From assembly GCA_963815495.1 (NCBI GenBank), contig CAWFGW010000034.1:1-38237 (forward strand): a DNA stretch of 38,237 bases. Direction: 5' to 3'. The notes beneath the pieces are model-generated. The model ran no database searches and was not told where the DNA came from. It saw nothing but the letters and a program-made list of their open reading frames with translations. Below, in pieces: positions 8,118 through 16,928 of the stretch; positions within the stretch are counted from its first letter, which is position 1, and each line of letters starts with the position of its first letter. The position numbers and the translations under genes are program-made. This DNA comes from CAWFGW01 sp963815495. GTDB lineage: Bacteria; Bacteroidota; Bacteroidia; Cytophagales; JAAEPT01.

Positions 8118-9185
8118 ATGCAGATTTCTAAGAAGAAACCATATTTTAAAATTATTCCAGAGTTACGTAAATATCTAAGGAATAATGCACGTGAAAGAGG
8201 TATTTCAATACGCTATAACGACTTACTGCGGTTTGACTACACTATCCCCATTTTCGATCGGCATGGTGTAGATACGTTATGGCAATCAGTTATGTATCCA
8301 CAGGCGGACATGAAAGAGATTCATCAAGGGTTGAAACAAATTTATGCAATGCTTTATGTGGATGGTGACACATCAGTTTTAGAACATTTGACAGTAGAGC
8401 GAGTAGAGTATTGTACGTTTGGTAATTCTAAACCTTTCCGCATACGAATGCGAAATACCATCAATGATAACTATAATTATTATTATGTTAAAATAGCGGA
8501 TGCCTCTCGCATTTATGGGTTAGAGTTAGAACATATACTTTCTCCAAACAAAGTCAATTTTATAGTGGAGAATAACACTTTAATAGAAGATCATATAGCA
8601 GGTATTCCTGGTGATGAGTTCATTAAAAATTATTTTACAGATAATAATATAAATACGATACGGATAGCTAAAGAATTTATAAAATTTAATGAACGTTGTT
8701 TTATTCGTTTATTAGGTGATATGCGATCCTATAATTACGTTGTGGATATTACCCCAGACTTTGAAGAAGCACAATATCGTATTCGTGCGATTGATTTTGA
8801 TCAACAGTCTTATGAGGGAAAGAAGAATATGTATTTACCTCAGTTTTTTAAGGAAAATTATCCCGCAGTTCGCTTGTGTATTAAACACATTAATAAAGAA
8901 ACTGTAGAGCAATATCAAAAAGAAGAAAGAACTTTAATGGCAAAACGATTACGTTCTTCTCGTTACCGTGTGAAGGATTTAATTGATATTATGAACATCG
9001 ATCGTATTTCTACTGAAGAAAAAGTCAATCAGCTTAAAACTGAATTATCAGCTCATTTTCAAGACCCCACTTTTGAGAAATGTAGAAATATGGGTGAAGT
9101 TTTAAAGAAAAACTTGAAACTGACTTTACTTAAACCAATGCGACAATTAGATAAAAAACGGGTAGATACTTTCAATAATTTTTAA
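8118..9185 (+). CDS. Uncharacterised protein with kinase-like (APH-type) motifs
   Basis: The family of this 355-residue soluble protein was not recognised by name. The order of short motifs resembles an aminoglycoside-phosphotransferase/protein-kinase fold: a YYYVK strand with Lys125, a following helix with Glu136/Glu138, a hinge-like LIEDHIAGIPGDEF (about 155-168), a catalytic-loop-like LLGDMRSYNYVVD (D201, N206) and a metal-loop-like IDFD (D226-F227-D228). The order Lys-Glu-hinge-GDxxxxN-DFD matches that of APH/HipA-type kinases. The C-terminal third is basic and helical. It follows the PglC/PglD-like pair by 49 bases. Function and substrate are unknown; the kinase reading is inference. Confidence 0.6.
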   Translation: MQISKKKPYFKIIPELRKYLRNNARERGISIRYNDLLRFDYTIPIFDRHGVDTLWQSVMYPQADMKEIHQGLKQIYAMLYVDGDTSVLEHLTVERVEYCTFGNSKPFRIRMRNTINDNYNYYYVKIADASRIYGLELEHILSPNKVNFIVENNTLIEDHIAGIPGDEFIKNYFTDNNINTIRIAKEFIKFNERCFIRLLGDMRSYNYVVDITPDFEEAQYRIRAIDFDQQSYEGKKNMYLPQFFKENYPAVRLCIKHINKETVEQYQKEERTLMAKRLRSSRYRVKDLIDIMNIDRISTEEKVNQLKTELSAHFQDPTFEKCRNMGEVLKKNLKLTLLKPMRQLDKKRVDTFNNF

Positions 9186-9338
9186 AATAGAGTTTTTTGC
9201 AACAAAATTATAACTTATTAGCGGGGTCAGTTAATCGTAATTGGTTCTCTAGTTATTTGAAATCTCAATATTGGGAAACATTCTCAGTTTCTTACACCAC
9301 AAAATTATTCAATAAAAAATTGAAGAAATTGTATACTA

Positions 9339-10058
9339 CTATAATTCTAATGTAGATTTTGTGCTATCTATGTGCTCTTTGTCTTTGAAGAAATATTTTA
9401 CAACTTCCATATTTATATATCGTTGTTCGTAGGAAATAACTTTTAATTGTAACTCAGTAAGTACTGCTAATGATTCAACCAAATTACATTTACCGAAGTT
9501 GAGTTGTACAAAGTCTTCATTTGAATGGTCACCTTCTCCATGAAAAATGTTCGTGTGGTGTTGTCCATCTAAAGCTAGTGGAGAAAAAACTGTCCCACTG
9601 ATTGATGTTAAATAAGACGCATATTCATTTAATTTTAACTCTAATTCATATGCTTTTCCTTTTTTTCCTTTTTCACCAATGAGGTAATGTTGTGTTCCTT
9701 CGATGTTATATTTATCTGCTAGGGTTTTTGTTTCTGGATTAATCCCGTTCGATTCATTAATTAGTTCGGTTTTCAACATTTCAATAAACTCCTCTAATTC
9801 ATCCGTTTTAACATGAACTTCAAGAATACTTGGATCAACTTCAGCAAGTTTACTGATGATTTTAATGTTATGACTTTGCATGTCATATAAAAGTTCATGA
9901 TAATATTCTGCAGTTGATTGTAACTTATCCAGCCAATGTGAATTAAAATAATGTTGATTTCTAAAAATTAGTAATGCGGTAGGAATAAGTACCGCTACAC
10001 TTAAAAATATAAACTGAAAATTTGAAAAGCTTTTTTTCTCGACATCCATAGCAAACAT
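9339..10058 (-). CDS. Single-pass membrane protein resembling the GldM N-terminal domain
   Basis: This 239-residue protein has a short cytosolic N-terminus, one transmembrane helix (about residues 14-31, FQFIFLSVAVLIPTALLIF) and a periplasmic helical region. The segment LVESLAVLTELQLKVISYEQRY (about 193-214), ending in NMEVVKYFF, resembles the helix of the GldM N-terminal domain that ends in klqndv...E...v.yl. GldM of the gliding motor/type IX secretion system is about 510 residues, so this would be a truncated or paralogous form lacking the C-terminal Ig-like domains. It starts 3 bases after the recG stop, so it is co-transcribed with recG. The family call is tentative. Confidence 0.5.
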   Translation of the reverse strand: MFAMDVEKKSFSNFQFIFLSVAVLIPTALLIFRNQHYFNSHWLDKLQSTAEYYHELLYDMQSHNIKIISKLAEVDPSILEVHVKTDELEEFIEMLKTELINESNGINPETKTLADKYNIEGTQHYLIGEKGKKGKAYELELKLNEYASYLTSISGTVFSPLALDGQHHTNIFHGEGDHSNEDFVQLNFGKCNLVESLAVLTELQLKVISYEQRYINMEVVKYFFKDKEHIDSTKSTLEL

Positions 10059-10061
10059 AAA

Positions 10062-12161
10062 TTAGCTAATTCTTCCCCAATTAACATAACTTTTCTTTAA
10101 AGAAATAATATGTCTTTTCAATATTTGATAATTTGGTGAATCTAATTTTGGGTCTATATCAATAATTTTTTCAGCGCAGGAGCGTGCTTCACTTAAAATT
10201 TTACCATCTGTAGCTAAATCTGCAATTAATAAATCAAGTACGCCACTTTGTTGTGTACCAGTTAAATCACCTGGTCCTCTAATTTTTAAATCGACATCGG
10301 CTATTTCAAAACCGTTATTCGTTTTCACCATTGTGTCAATTCTTAACTTAGCTTCTTTGCTCAACTTATAATCGGACATTAGGATACAATAGGATTGTTC
10401 CGCCCCACGGCCAACGCGACCTCTTAATTGGTGAAGTTGAGCTAGTCCAAAGCGCTCCGCATTTTCTATTACCATCACAGAAGCATTAGGTACATTTACC
10501 CCAACTTCGATTACTGTGGTTGCTACCATGATTTGTGTTTCACCTTTTACAAAACGCCTCATTTCAAATTCTTTGTCTATGGGTTTCATTTTTCCATGTA
10601 GAATAGAGATGTGTTGATCAGGAAACGCTCTACTTATACTTTCATATCCGTCCATTAAATCTTTGTAGTCCATCGCTTCTGACTCTTCAATTAATGGGTA
10701 AACAATATAGATTTGACGCCCTTTTTCTATTTCTTTCTTCAGAAAACCGAACACTGATAACCTGTTACTATCGTATTTATGTATAGTTTGAATTGGCTTT
10801 CGTCCCGAAGGAAGCTCATCTATTACTGATACATCTAAATCCCCATATACAGTCATTGCTAACGTTCTAGGGATTGGAGTAGCAGTCATTACTAGTATAT
10901 GAGGGAACACCCCATCATTTTTTTTCCAAAGTTTAGCTCGTTGTGCCACGCCAAAGCGGTGTTGCTCGTCTATCACACATAGTCCAAGATTGTTAAAAAC
11001 TACTTTATCCTCAATTAAAGCGTGAGTACCAACAATGAGGTGTAATTCACCTGATGCGAGTTGTTCATGAATAGGCTTGCGGGCACTTTTTTTCACTGAA
11101 CCAGTTAACAAAGCAATACGAATTCCTAACGCCTCAGTATAGGGCTTTAGGCCTTTGTAGTGTTGCTCTGCTAAAATCTCTGTCGGAGCCATAAGACACG
11201 CCTGAGCACTGTTATCCACCGCCATCAGCATGCAGATGAAAGCTACAATTGTTTTACCGCTACCTACATCACCCTGGAGTAAGCGGTTCATCTGTTTACC
11301 TGCTAAAAAATCTTTTCTAATTTCTTTTACTACTCGTTTTTGAGCTTCTGTTAAGTCAAAAGGTAAGTGGTTTTTATAGAACTCAGTGACCAGAGGAATT
11401 TCTTTAAAAATCAAGCCTGGAAGCGCTGCTTTTCTTTTACCCTTTTCTAGTAAAAGTTGTAGTTGAATTAAAAACAACTCATCAAACTTTAAACGAAATT
11501 TTGCTTTTTCAAGATGTTTGTGGTCTGCAGGAAAATGAATGTGAGCTAATGCCAATGCTTTCGAGAAGAAACCATAATTAGTGATGATTTCTTCAGGCAA
11601 AATCTCTTGAATAGCTTTTGAATGAAACGCCAAACTCAATAAGTGTTTTTGAAGTTTTGCTATCGCTTTAGAATCTAGAAATCGTTTTCGCAATAATTCT
11701 GTGGAAGAATAAACTGGGTACAACGAACTTTCACCTTCTTTAAGGGCTGTAAAAACTTCTATTTCAGGGTGTGAAAATGAGAGTCGATTATTGAATACAG
11801 CAGGTTTCCCAAAGAGGAGATATTCAACCCCAGACTGCAATTGTTTTTGAATCCATGAGACCCCTTGAAACCATATTAACTCAACCGAACCCGTGTCGTC
11901 TTGAAAACGAGCGATTAACCGTTGTCTTTTTGGCTGCCCTTCTAGTTTTACGGAGGTAATAAAGCCTTTTAATTGTACAAAAGGCATTTCTTTTTTTAAT
12001 TCACTAATCGTATAAATTTTAGTTTTGTCTTCGTAACGGAAAGGGTAGTGCTGTAAAAGTTGACCATAATTGAATATGCCCAATTCTTTATTGAGTAAAG
12101 TAGCCTTTTGAGGGCCAACGCCTTTGAGGTATTCAATTTTGGTTTCGAAAAAAGAACTCAC
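10062..12161 (-). CDS. recG: ATP-dependent DNA helicase RecG
   Basis: This branched-DNA helicase remodels stalled forks and Holliday junctions. The N-terminal wedge region begins IEYLKGVGPQKATLLNKELGI; an OB-fold follows, then Walker A GDVGSGKT, motif II DEQHRFGVAQR, TATPIPRTLAMTVYGDLD, the motif V/VI region ATTVIEVGVNVPNA and QLRGRVGRG, and the C-terminal RecG segment DLKIRGPGDLTGTQQSG. The chosen start is GTG at 12161 (699 residues). Upstream TTG/ATG codons at 12194/12191 lie inside a strong hairpin at 12178-12207 and add residues not typical of the family. The open frame extends to those codons, so the start is not proven. Confidence 0.92.
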   Translation of the reverse strand: MSSFFETKIEYLKGVGPQKATLLNKELGIFNYGQLLQHYPFRYEDKTKIYTISELKKEMPFVQLKGFITSVKLEGQPKRQRLIARFQDDTGSVELIWFQGVSWIQKQLQSGVEYLLFGKPAVFNNRLSFSHPEIEVFTALKEGESSLYPVYSSTELLRKRFLDSKAIAKLQKHLLSLAFHSKAIQEILPEEIITNYGFFSKALALAHIHFPADHKHLEKAKFRLKFDELFLIQLQLLLEKGKRKAALPGLIFKEIPLVTEFYKNHLPFDLTEAQKRVVKEIRKDFLAGKQMNRLLQGDVGSGKTIVAFICMLMAVDNSAQACLMAPTEILAEQHYKGLKPYTEALGIRIALLTGSVKKSARKPIHEQLASGELHLIVGTHALIEDKVVFNNLGLCVIDEQHRFGVAQRAKLWKKNDGVFPHILVMTATPIPRTLAMTVYGDLDVSVIDELPSGRKPIQTIHKYDSNRLSVFGFLKKEIEKGRQIYIVYPLIEESEAMDYKDLMDGYESISRAFPDQHISILHGKMKPIDKEFEMRRFVKGETQIMVATTVIEVGVNVPNASVMVIENAERFGLAQLHQLRGRVGRGAEQSYCILMSDYKLSKEAKLRIDTMVKTNNGFEIADVDLKIRGPGDLTGTQQSGVLDLLIADLATDGKILSEARSCAEKIIDIDPKLDSPNYQILKRHIISLKKSYVNWGRIS

Positions 12162-12177
12162 TATTAAACTTATGAAA

Positions 12178-12207
12178 GGAAGACAATGCATCAAAGCATT
12201 GTCTTCC
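12178..12207 (-). terminator. Strong hairpin between the VWA lipoprotein gene and recG
   Basis: The arms GGAAGACAATGC (12178-12189) and GCATTGTCTTCC (12196-12207) are perfect 12-base complements with a 6-base loop. On the minus strand it lies 6 bases after the stop of the VWA gene; the run of T before the stem (12208-12213 side) and TTTC after it are only partly terminator-like. It also carries the alternative recG ATG at 12191, so it helps decide the recG start. Confidence 0.7.
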
Positions 12208-12213
12208 GAAAAA

Positions 12214-13968
12214 TTATTTCATCACAGTTTGTTCATCCAATAATTCAGCCATTTTTACAAGTTGAATAAATTCAGAACGGTACCCTTCATTATCGGTTCC
12301 TTTGGCTGCTGATGCCCATTCAATAATATTTTTATAGGTCATTTTGTTGGAATAATTCGACTGGCTTAACAACATTCCAAATCCAGCTACTGCTGCTGAA
12401 AACTGAAAATTCTCAGACGTGAATTTTGTCTGTTCTTCTGAAAGATAGTGTGTTAACAGTTTACTTGTTGAAGCATTTGGGAGTTTGTAACGTAGTTTAA
12501 CAGTCGCGATTTCATTGTTGCCTTTTGGTGAAGTGTTTGAGTTTGATGTTTGGTACCGAAGTTTATCTATTGAACTGGTGATTTCTTCGTCACTATTTGC
12601 AGGTATTATTTCATAAAGAGCAGTTACCGTATGTCCTGCGCCAAGCTCGCCCGCGTCTTTTTTATCATCGTTAAAATCTTCATTGTTTAGTTTTCTGTTG
12701 ACGTAACCAATCAAACGGTAGGCTTTCACTTTCTCAGGGTTAAACTCGATTTGAATTTTAACGTCTTTAGCAATTGTATTTAAGGTGCCGTCTAGTTGTG
12801 TCACTAACGTTTTTCTAGCTTCCTCTAAGTTGTCAATGTAGAAGTAGTTACCATTTCCTTTATCAGCGATGGTTTCCATTTTTGAGTCTTTATAGTTACC
12901 CATTCCGAAACCTAATACGGTGATGGAAATCCCATCATTTCTTTTTTCTTCAATCAAACGCGTCATCTCTGCATCAGAAGAAGCTCCAATATTAAAATCA
13001 CCATCTGTAGCAAGAATCACTCGGTTAATTCCATTTTCAATGAAATTTTCTTTTGCGATTTTGTAAGCTAAGTTAATTCCTTCGCCCCCTGCAGTTGAGC
13101 CCCCTGCATTTAACTGATTAAATGCTTGGAGGATAGTTTTAGCATCATTCCCAGGTGTGGGTGGTAACGCCAATCCAGCAGCTCCAGCATATACCACAAT
13201 AGATATTTTGTCTTTTGCACGAAGCTGTTTAGTTAATAATTCAAACGATCTTTTGAGCAGTGGAAGTTTGTTTTGATCACCCATTGAGCCAGAAACATCC
13301 ACGAGAAACACGAGGTTCATCGCTTGCATTTCGTTGAAGTCATAGCGTCTTCCTTGTAACCCAACATGTAAAAGCTGATGGTTTTTATTCCAAGGACATG
13401 TAGCATATTCTGTGTTGATGCTAAAAGGATCATCTTTTGTCGGTGTTTCATAATTGTAGGAGAAGTAGTTGATAAACTCCTCAATGCGGACCGCGTCAAC
13501 TGGTGGCAGTGAACCATTATTTAAAAAACGTCTGGTATTGGTGTAACTAGCGGCATCAACATCAATAGAAAAAGTAGAAAGAGGATCATTTGAAACAGCT
13601 TTATATTCGTTTTCGGGGGTGTATGCGTAGCCTTCAGTATTAAAATTTTCAGATGGAGGTTGTTTGATATAGTGGTCTGGAGCGGGCTTATACATCATTT
13701 TATTTGCCTTTCCACTTCTGGAAATAGAACCAACAGCCTTATCGGCATTATGAATTTGTGTGGGTTCTGCAGTGTATTCTTCCACTTCATAATCGGACTC
13801 TACCATTTCCTTTTTTATGGTGGAATTTGGTCGGTTTGTTGGTTCTTGGTCTTTCCCCACTATAGTGATAGAGTCTTTATTTGTTGAAGTAGACGCTTGG
13901 TTATGATTTGTTTTAACACATGCTGAAAGCGTTAAAAAGGTAGCGGCAATAACGAGTGTTTTTTTCAT
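12214..13968 (-). CDS. YfbK-type von Willebrand factor A domain lipoprotein
   Basis: This 584-residue protein has a lipoprotein signal (TLSAC, lipidated Cys17), a low-complexity linker to about residue 120, the YfbK N-terminal region beginning NDPLSTFSIDVDAASYTNTR, a VWA domain with a MIDAS motif DVSGS (D224, S226, S228), and the C-terminal DUF3520-type region that contains LRYKLP. The MIDAS residues suggest metal-dependent protein binding at the cell envelope. The precise partner is unknown for this family. It is probably transcribed with the LOG/lipoprotein genes upstream and is followed by a strong hairpin. Confidence 0.88.
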   Translation of the reverse strand: MKKTLVIAATFLTLSACVKTNHNQASTSTNKDSITIVGKDQEPTNRPNSTIKKEMVESDYEVEEYTAEPTQIHNADKAVGSISRSGKANKMMYKPAPDHYIKQPPSENFNTEGYAYTPENEYKAVSNDPLSTFSIDVDAASYTNTRRFLNNGSLPPVDAVRIEEFINYFSYNYETPTKDDPFSINTEYATCPWNKNHQLLHVGLQGRRYDFNEMQAMNLVFLVDVSGSMGDQNKLPLLKRSFELLTKQLRAKDKISIVVYAGAAGLALPPTPGNDAKTILQAFNQLNAGGSTAGGEGINLAYKIAKENFIENGINRVILATDGDFNIGASSDAEMTRLIEEKRNDGISITVLGFGMGNYKDSKMETIADKGNGNYFYIDNLEEARKTLVTQLDGTLNTIAKDVKIQIEFNPEKVKAYRLIGYVNRKLNNEDFNDDKKDAGELGAGHTVTALYEIIPANSDEEITSSIDKLRYQTSNSNTSPKGNNEIATVKLRYKLPNASTSKLLTHYLSEEQTKFTSENFQFSAAVAGFGMLLSQSNYSNKMTYKNIIEWASAAKGTDNEGYRSEFIQLVKMAELLDEQTVMK

Positions 13969-14041
13969 GATGAACTGGGTTTAGGTTGAACTTAAATTTC
14001 ATCACCTAGATGAACTCATGAATTGAATTCCATAAAAAAAA

Positions 14042-14380
14042 TTACTTTACAGGGAGTTTTACAATGGGTATAGGGTAAATGCTCCCATCCATTTGTTGAA
14101 TAGTTACAGTGTAAATTCCGTCTCTAAAAATAAAATCAACTGTACTGCTATCAATCGTAGAAGCAAATACTTCTATTTGAGATAATTCATATAAAGGTTG
14201 ATTATTCACAATTACTTTGAGGTTTACCATCCACGGGTCAAGAGGAACTTGTGAGCCTGTGACTTCGATTTTAACTTTACCTGATTCTGAAACAAAAAAA
14301 GCTCCTGTCGCGTGTTTTTTGCAGGAGCTTAAGTTTATTACTAGGAATAATGAAACACCAATTAGGTAAAGGATTTTCAT
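14042..14380 (-). CDS. Small hypothetical lipoprotein
   Basis: This 112-residue protein has a lipoprotein signal ending LSSC (Cys20). The mature domain of about 92 residues is rich in beta-strand-forming residues (VKIEVTGSQV, NLKVIVNNQPLYEL, DGIYTVTIQQMDGS), suggesting a small beta-sandwich. No family was recognised. Its ATG overlaps the stop of the LOG-family gene by one base (TAATG), so the two are translationally coupled, although no functional link is evident. Confidence 0.75.
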   Translation of the reverse strand: MKILYLIGVSLFLVINLSSCKKHATGAFFVSESGKVKIEVTGSQVPLDPWMVNLKVIVNNQPLYELSQIEVFASTIDSSTVDFIFRDGIYTVTIQQMDGSIYPIPIVKLPVK

Positions 14381-15090
14381 TAAAAGTTAGGTTTAAGGGT
14401 GTATTTAGAGTAAAATTCGTTAATGATTTCAACGGCTTCATCAGGTGTGTCAACCAATTTTATCAAATCTAAATCTGGTGTACTAATGTTGTTTTCCTTA
14501 CCAAGCATTACATCTTTAATCCATGTCATTAATCCATTCCAGTAGTCTATACCGACTAATACAATAGGGAATCGACCTATTTTACCAGTTTGAATTAAGG
14601 TAATCGCCTCGAAAAGTTCATCGAGTGTTCCCATCCCACCTGGCATTACAATAAAACCTTGGCTATATTTTACAAACATCACTTTTCTCACAAAGAAAAA
14701 GTCGAAGTTGATCATTTTATCTCTATCAATATATGGGTTTCCATTTTGTTCAAAAGGAAGTTCAATATTTAAACCCACAGAAGAGCCACCGCCTTCTTTT
14801 GCCCCCTTATTGCCGGCCTCCATAATTCCAGGACCACCTCCAGTAATGATTCCATAGCCTTTTGCAACAAGCTTTTGGGCAATTTCTTCAGCCATAATAT
14901 AGTATTTATGGTTGGGTTTGGTTCGTGCTGAACCGAAAATAGTCACACAAGGACCAATTTTTTTTAAGGTATCAAAAGCTTCCACCATTTCGCCCATCAC
15001 TTTAAAAATCGTCCAAGCATTTTCTGTTTTTGTGTCGTTCCAGTTTTTTGGTTTAAAAGCTCTTCGTATTCTTTTTTCGTCTATACTCAT
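14380..15090 (-). CDS. LOG family protein (TIGR00730 group)
   Basis: This 236-residue Rossmann-type protein contains IFGSARTKPNH, IITGGGPGIMEAGNKGA and the signature PGGMGTLDE (residues 150-158). These are the hallmarks of the LOG/lysine-decarboxylase-like family, whose characterised members are nucleoside-5'-monophosphate phosphoribohydrolases (cytokinin-activating in plants) and which is often misannotated as lysine decarboxylase. The bacterial role is poorly understood. The length fits the family. The last base of its stop is the first base of the following lipoprotein ATG. Confidence 0.9.
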   Translation of the reverse strand: MSIDEKRIRRAFKPKNWNDTKTENAWTIFKVMGEMVEAFDTLKKIGPCVTIFGSARTKPNHKYYIMAEEIAQKLVAKGYGIITGGGPGIMEAGNKGAKEGGGSSVGLNIELPFEQNGNPYIDRDKMINFDFFFVRKVMFVKYSQGFIVMPGGMGTLDELFEAITLIQTGKIGRFPIVLVGIDYWNGLMTWIKDVMLGKENNISTPDLDLIKLVDTPDEAVEIINEFYSKYTLKPNF

Positions 15091-15132
15091 ATTTCTGCTG
15101 TGTTAAATTTGTTATGCACGCATACTATTAAC

Positions 15133-15154
15133 GCAACCCAACGGGTTTGGTTGC
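15133..15154 (-). terminator. Hairpin downstream of the TIGR01777 epimerase gene
   Basis: The arms GCAACC (15133-15138) and GGTTGC (15149-15154) can pair, with extra inner pairs (AACCC with GGGTT) as an alternative. It sits in the 78-base gap between the epimerase stop and the LOG-family start. There is no T-run after the stem on the minus strand, so rho-independent termination is doubtful; a structured leader of the LOG gene is an alternative. Confidence 0.3.
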
Positions 15155-15168
15155 AAAGAAATTCGCTT

Positions 15169-16059
15169 CTATAATAAATTTTTAAGTGCATCAGAAAGTA
15201 AAGGATATGAAAATTTATATCCTACTGATTCTATTTTTTTAGAAGAAATTCGTGCTCCTTTTACAACAAAAGTGGCAAACTCACCGAGTAAAATTTTTAA
15301 AGCAAAAGTAGGAATATTGGGGAATATAAGTGGTTTGTTAAGTTGTTCAGCAATAGATTGTGTCATTTCTTGATTAGTGACAGGGTGGGGAGCTACAGCA
15401 TTAAATTTTCCTGCAATCGGGTGTTCCAGACTGAAGGTAAACATATTTATCAGGTCATCAATATGAATCCAGGACATTACCTGTTTACCACTTGCCAAGG
15501 GCGCACCCACACCAAATTTAATTGGAGTAACCATTCTTTCAAGGGCACCACCTTTTGTTGCTAATACAATTCCTATTCTTAGGGCAACAGTTCTTGTTTC
15601 GCTTTCCCGGGCAAAAACTTCTTTTTCCCAGTCTTTAGTGACCTTAGCTAAGAAGTCATTAGCTGGCGGGTCGTTTTCAATAAAATAACCATCATGTTCT
15701 TCAAAACCACCGTAGTACCCAACAGCAGAGGCGCTTACCAAAGATTTAGGAGGTGTGTTTGCTTTGTTAAAAGCATCAATGATAAGCTTAGAAGAATTAA
15801 TTCTACTATCATAAATCGTTTTTTTGTAAGAATCGGTCCATCGCTGTCCAGCGACACTTGCGCCTGCAAGATGAACTACGGCATCGGCCCACTCCATTGC
15901 TTTATGGTCAATTGCCATGGAATTAATGTTCCAAACAAATGATTTAATGTTCTTTTTCTCTGAACGCGATAACCAAGCTACCTCATGTCCGTTAGCTTGA
16001 AGTTGTTTGGTTAATTTACCACCAATAAACCCAGATCCTCCTGAAATTAAAACTTTCAT
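15169..16059 (-). CDS. TIGR01777-family NAD-dependent epimerase/dehydratase-like protein
   Basis: This is a 296-residue extended SDR protein. It has the Rossmann glycine motif ISGGSGFIGGKL at the N-terminus, WADAVVHLAGASVAGQRW, a conserved SASAVGYYG stretch, VALRIGIVLATKGGALERM, the SWIHIDDLINMF strand, FNAVAPHPVTN and a C-terminal DUF1731-type segment. This is the YfcH/SDR39U1 family; the substrate is not established. The ATG at 16059 directly precedes the Rossmann strand (MKVLISGG) and is preferred over an in-frame alternative codon at 16083. It is divergent from the secreted coiled-coil gene at 16181. Confidence 0.9.
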   Translation of the reverse strand: MKVLISGGSGFIGGKLTKQLQANGHEVAWLSRSEKKNIKSFVWNINSMAIDHKAMEWADAVVHLAGASVAGQRWTDSYKKTIYDSRINSSKLIIDAFNKANTPPKSLVSASAVGYYGGFEEHDGYFIENDPPANDFLAKVTKDWEKEVFARESETRTVALRIGIVLATKGGALERMVTPIKFGVGAPLASGKQVMSWIHIDDLINMFTFSLEHPIAGKFNAVAPHPVTNQEMTQSIAEQLNKPLIFPNIPTFALKILLGEFATFVVKGARISSKKIESVGYKFSYPLLSDALKNLL

Positions 16060-16180
16060 CTTTTTATTTTTTAATCTTAACAATTAAACCAAACTTGTGT
16101 TTAGAGGCAAAGCATTTGCCATAAAGTATGAGTTGTAGATTAGTTTTATTAAATTATACCCTATTAAAAAGAAAAGTGGC

Positions 16181-16870
16181 ATGAAAAAGAATATTATAAT
16201 CCTATTAGCTCTTTTGTTTGCAGGTATTGTACAAGCTCAAAAGGTGACCGTAAATCAGACCGATCAAAAAGTAAACAAAATTACACGCCCCGGTGCCGCT
16301 ATTTACTTAGAACTGGATGAAAAAACGGTAAGCAATCTCTGGAAGAAACAGTTTAAAGATTATGGAAAGGTTTCTACAAGTGGGGGTGATTATTTCATAG
16401 AAGCAGCAACAGTGCCTGGGATTAACTCCATCGTGCGTACGATTTCACGGGTAGAAAAATCGGGTAAAGGAACAATGGTGTGGATGGCTGTAGATATGGG
16501 TGATGAATGGGCTCAAAGTGGCGGCAGAGGATGGAGTGCTATAGAGAAAATTTTGCACAGTTTCGGAGTTACTGCCTACAAAGAAGATATTATGGAGCAA
16601 ATAGCAGATGCTGAAAAAGCATTAGATAAAACTGTTAAAGTTCAAGAAAAAACCATGAAGGAAGGAGATAATTTGCAGTCAGATTTTGAAGATAATGCAG
16701 AGGAAAAAATAAGGTTGGAAAATGCTTTGAAAGACAACGCTGCAAAGAAACAGCAGTTAATTCAAGACATTGAACAAAATAAAAAAGATCAAGAGCGAAT
16801 GGTAGGTGAAGTTGATAAAATGAAAAAAGCGGTAGATGTAGTTAAACAAAAACTAAATCAAGTTCAATAA
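16181..16870 (+). CDS. Exported protein with C-terminal coiled coil
   Basis: This 229-residue protein is of unrecognised family. A Sec signal peptide (MKKNIIILLALLFAGIVQAQ, cut probably after AQA) is followed by a globular domain of about 110 residues (GAAIYLELDEKTVSNLWKKQ to DIMEQIADAEKAL) and a highly charged helical tail (about 145-229) with heptad-like spacing, ending in VDVVKQKLNQV. The globular part has no cysteines and no catalytic motif seen. It is followed after 58 bases by another coiled-coil gene on the same strand, and the two may form an envelope complex; that link is inference. Confidence 0.7.
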   Translation: MKKNIIILLALLFAGIVQAQKVTVNQTDQKVNKITRPGAAIYLELDEKTVSNLWKKQFKDYGKVSTSGGDYFIEAATVPGINSIVRTISRVEKSGKGTMVWMAVDMGDEWAQSGGRGWSAIEKILHSFGVTAYKEDIMEQIADAEKALDKTVKVQEKTMKEGDNLQSDFEDNAEEKIRLENALKDNAAKKQQLIQDIEQNKKDQERMVGEVDKMKKAVDVVKQKLNQVQ

Positions 16871-16895
16871 CGCCTACTAATAACTAGCAATAACT

Positions 16896-16918
16896 TAAAC
16901 TAAACTATAAACTAAACT
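16896..16918. repeat. Short direct repeat between two coiled-coil genes
   Basis: TAAACTAAACT occurs at 16896-16906 and again at 16908-16918, one base apart, just upstream of the ATG at 16929. The unit itself contains two TAAACT words. It may be a simple AT-rich leader; no function is assigned. Confidence 0.5.
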
Positions 16919-16928
16919 GTTTTTTAAA

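Noticed and set aside
9308..9324. TTCAAT-AAAAA-ATTGAA between convergent genes
   Set aside because: A 6-base AT-only stem is too weak to call a terminator, although the position would suit one.
13998..14014. TTCATC-ACCTA-GATGAA inverted repeat upstream of the VWA lipoprotein gene
   Set aside because: The stem is only 6 bases in an AT-rich region and no T-run or promoter element supports a role.
14380..15090. Lysine decarboxylase
   Set aside because: The PGGMGTLDE motif belongs to LOG-family phosphoribohydrolases; the decarboxylase label is a known misannotation.
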